Shown in pieces: positions 25,296 to 26,675 of a DNA stretch of 26,675 nt. The notes beneath the pieces were generated by a model, which made no database searches, was not told where the DNA came from, and saw only the letters and a program-made list of their open reading frames with translations. The stretch comes from an uncultured Acidobacteriota bacterium (GTDB lineage: Bacteria; Acidobacteriota; Thermoanaerobaculia; Gp7-AA8). Every line of letters begins with the position of its first letter. The stretch's first letter is position 1. Location of the stretch: contig CAMPKJ010000038.1 in NCBI GenBank assembly GCA_946887105.1, forward strand, positions 1-26,675, written 5' to 3'. Position numbers and translations under genes: made by a program.

Positions 25296-26675
25296 TTCTC
25301 TTCGTCGTCATCGCAACATTCATCGGTTGTTCCCAACCACCGGCATCGGCACCTGACCCCGCGGTCCTGCCTCTCCCTCCCGTGACGCGCGCCGAACCGC
25401 CGGCGGACGTCGATCGCACTACGCAGGCGAAGAACGCGCTGGCCCTCTTCGACGCGAAGAATTACGACGCCGCGATTCCCGCGCTTACCGAGGCGGCGCA
25501 GGCGTATCCCGAGATCGCGCCGTTCCTCCGACTGCGCATCGTCGAAGCGGAGATCGCAGGCGGCCATTTCAGAGAAGCGGCCGCGATCGCCTCGGAGATC
25601 GTCGCGCTGAGCGACACCTCCGCGGCCACGGTCGCGCGTCTGCGGCTTCCCGCGATCTACGCGCAGCTCGGCGATGCCGCGGCCACGGACGCCGCCTGGC
25701 AGCAGGCATCGCAGATCGCCATCGATGAACTGACCGAGGCGGACTTCGTGGCCATGGCCACCGCGCTCGCGAAAGCAGGGCGCAACGATCTGGCTACGAG
25801 GACGCGCATGCGCCTGCTCACGGACTACACGAGTGGGCGTTACACGGAACAGACGTACGACTTCCTCGCCGCCGAGCTCGACGCATTGCCGGTCGCGGAG
25901 AAAATCGCGCTGGCCGGCAAGCTGTCGCGCGCGAACCGCTACGACGAGGCGCTCGATCTCTTCACGAAGATCCCCGGCGGTGCGCCGGAGGCGCGCGCGG
26001 TACGGCTGCGCGCACTGTTCAACTCGCGCAATTACGGACAGCTGCTCGAAGAGACCAAAGACATCGCGCTCAACGATCCCGCGCTGATGCTCCTGCGCGC
26101 GCGCGCCGCCTGGCGCGACGACAAGCCGCAGGAGTTCCTGGCCGGCCTCGACGCGATCGAGAAGCAGTTCCCGTCCAGCAAGGAAGCGGCGGAAGCGAAG
26201 ATCGCGCGCGCGAAGTACTACTCGACCGACGTCATCGACTACGCGAAGTCGATCGACAATCTCACCAGGGCGATCGATGCCGGCGCCATCGGAGGCGACG
26301 GCGAAAATCTCTGGAACCTCGGCTGGACCTACACGCTCTGGGGCAAATACGACCAGGCGCTGCAGGTCTTCGACCGCTACATCCGTTCCTATCCCGACGG
26401 CGACTGGAAAACGAACTCGCTGTTCTGGTCGGCGAAGATCCACGACAAGCTCGGCCGCACCGCGGAGCGCAACGCGAAGGCGCAGCAGATCGTCGCCGAG
26501 TTTCCGTTCAGCTACTACGCATACCGGTCCCGGGAGCTGTGGGCCACTCCGGCCCAGCAACCGGCGAACAGCAACAGCTTTCCGGACATGGACGCGGAGC
26601 TCGCGAAGATCAGCGAGCCGCGCCTGACGGTCGTGCGCGCGCTGCAGGACGTCGGCCTGAACCGCGCCGCCGCGC
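25274..26675 (+). CDS. Lytic murein transglycosylase, N-terminal part
   Basis: The frame runs from ATG 25274 to the window end without a stop, 467 complete codons. The first 20 residues (MGQGRSVVLFVVIATFIGCS) are a signal with a lipobox-like FIGC. A Pro/Ala-rich spacer follows, then helical repeats (AKNALALFDAKNYDAAIPAL onward) and the block ENLWNLGWTYTLWGKYDQAL, ending in VAEFPFSYYAYRSREL. The final motif is characteristic of the linker region of soluble-type lytic transglycosylases (SLT/Slt70) just before the catalytic domain, which must lie outside. It would cut peptidoglycan between MurNAc and GlcNAc. Confidence 0.85.
   Translation, partial: MGQGRSVVLFVVIATFIGCSQPPASAPDPAVLPLPPVTRAEPPADVDRTTQAKNALALFDAKNYDAAIPALTEAAQAYPEIAPFLRLRIVEAEIAGGHFREAAAIASEIVALSDTSAATVARLRLPAIYAQLGDAAATDAAWQQASQIAIDELTEADFVAMATALAKAGRNDLATRTRMRLLTDYTSGRYTEQTYDFLAAELDALPVAEKIALAGKLSRANRYDEALDLFTKIPGGAPEARAVRLRALFNSRNYGQLLEETKDIALNDPALMLLRARAAWRDDKPQEFLAGLDAIEKQFPSSKEAAEAKIARAKYYSTDVIDYAKSIDNLTRAIDAGAIGGDGENLWNLGWTYTLWGKYDQALQVFDRYIRSYPDGDWKTNSLFWSAKIHDKLGRTAERNAKAQQIVAEFPFSYYAYRSRELWATPAQQPANSNSFPDMDAELAKISEPRLTVVRALQDVGLNRAAA

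Overview
The window is GC-rich, densely coded bacterial DNA with many 4-base ATGA gene overlaps. Gene content (bacterial V/A-type ATPase, several universal stress proteins, RND efflux, a GAF histidine kinase) would fit an Acidobacteriota-like environmental bacterium. That placement is an inference from style and content; there is no rRNA or marker gene to settle it.

Layout. (1) 1-3883, plus strand: the end of a V-type ATPase operon, subunits E (partial), A, B and D, each overlapping the next. (2) 3940-8481: a small membrane protein, a minus-strand sensor kinase with two nearly identical GAF domains resembling mycobacterial DosS, a DUF6064 membrane protein, a lipoprotein, a minus-strand antitoxin with a toxin stub, and an OsmC-family peroxidase. 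(3) 8566-16140, minus strand: one long operon reading DUF2892 protein, TolC-like outer-membrane protein, membrane-fusion lipoprotein, RND pump, universal stress protein (USP), ArsP/DUF318 permease and CxxC thioredoxin-like protein. It faces a divergent ArsR repressor (16232-16609) across a palindromic operator. (4) 16691-20415: a triple-domain USP, a double-domain USP co-transcribed with a ScdA/RIC-type di-iron protein, and a divergent Hsp20. (5) 20412-20581: a 170-bp MITE-like element at the Hsp20 stop codon, followed by a strong hairpin and a PPOX-fold flavoprotein. (6) 21332-26675: an ABC-2 type exporter (permease and ATPase), a tyrosine recombinase, a GNAT acetyltransferase interrupted by a palindromic element, and the start of a lytic transglycosylase.

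The most interesting signal is a repeated promoter design. Seven genes or operons scattered through 3.9-19.9 kb have a 16-bp palindrome of consensus TCACAC-N4-GTGTGA, and a TACCTT-like -10 hexamer begins 33 (once 34) bases after it, with no recognisable -35 box. The genes are the 63-residue membrane protein, DUF6064 protein, lipoprotein, OsmC, triple USP, double USP/ScdA and Hsp20. A wider-spaced variant lies upstream of the efflux operon. This looks like a local stress regulon run by one unidentified activator. Its content (USPs, Hsp20, a nitrosative/oxidative repair protein, a DosS-like kinase) parallels the mycobacterial DosR dormancy regulon, but the DNA site is different. No response regulator or other candidate activator is encoded in the window.
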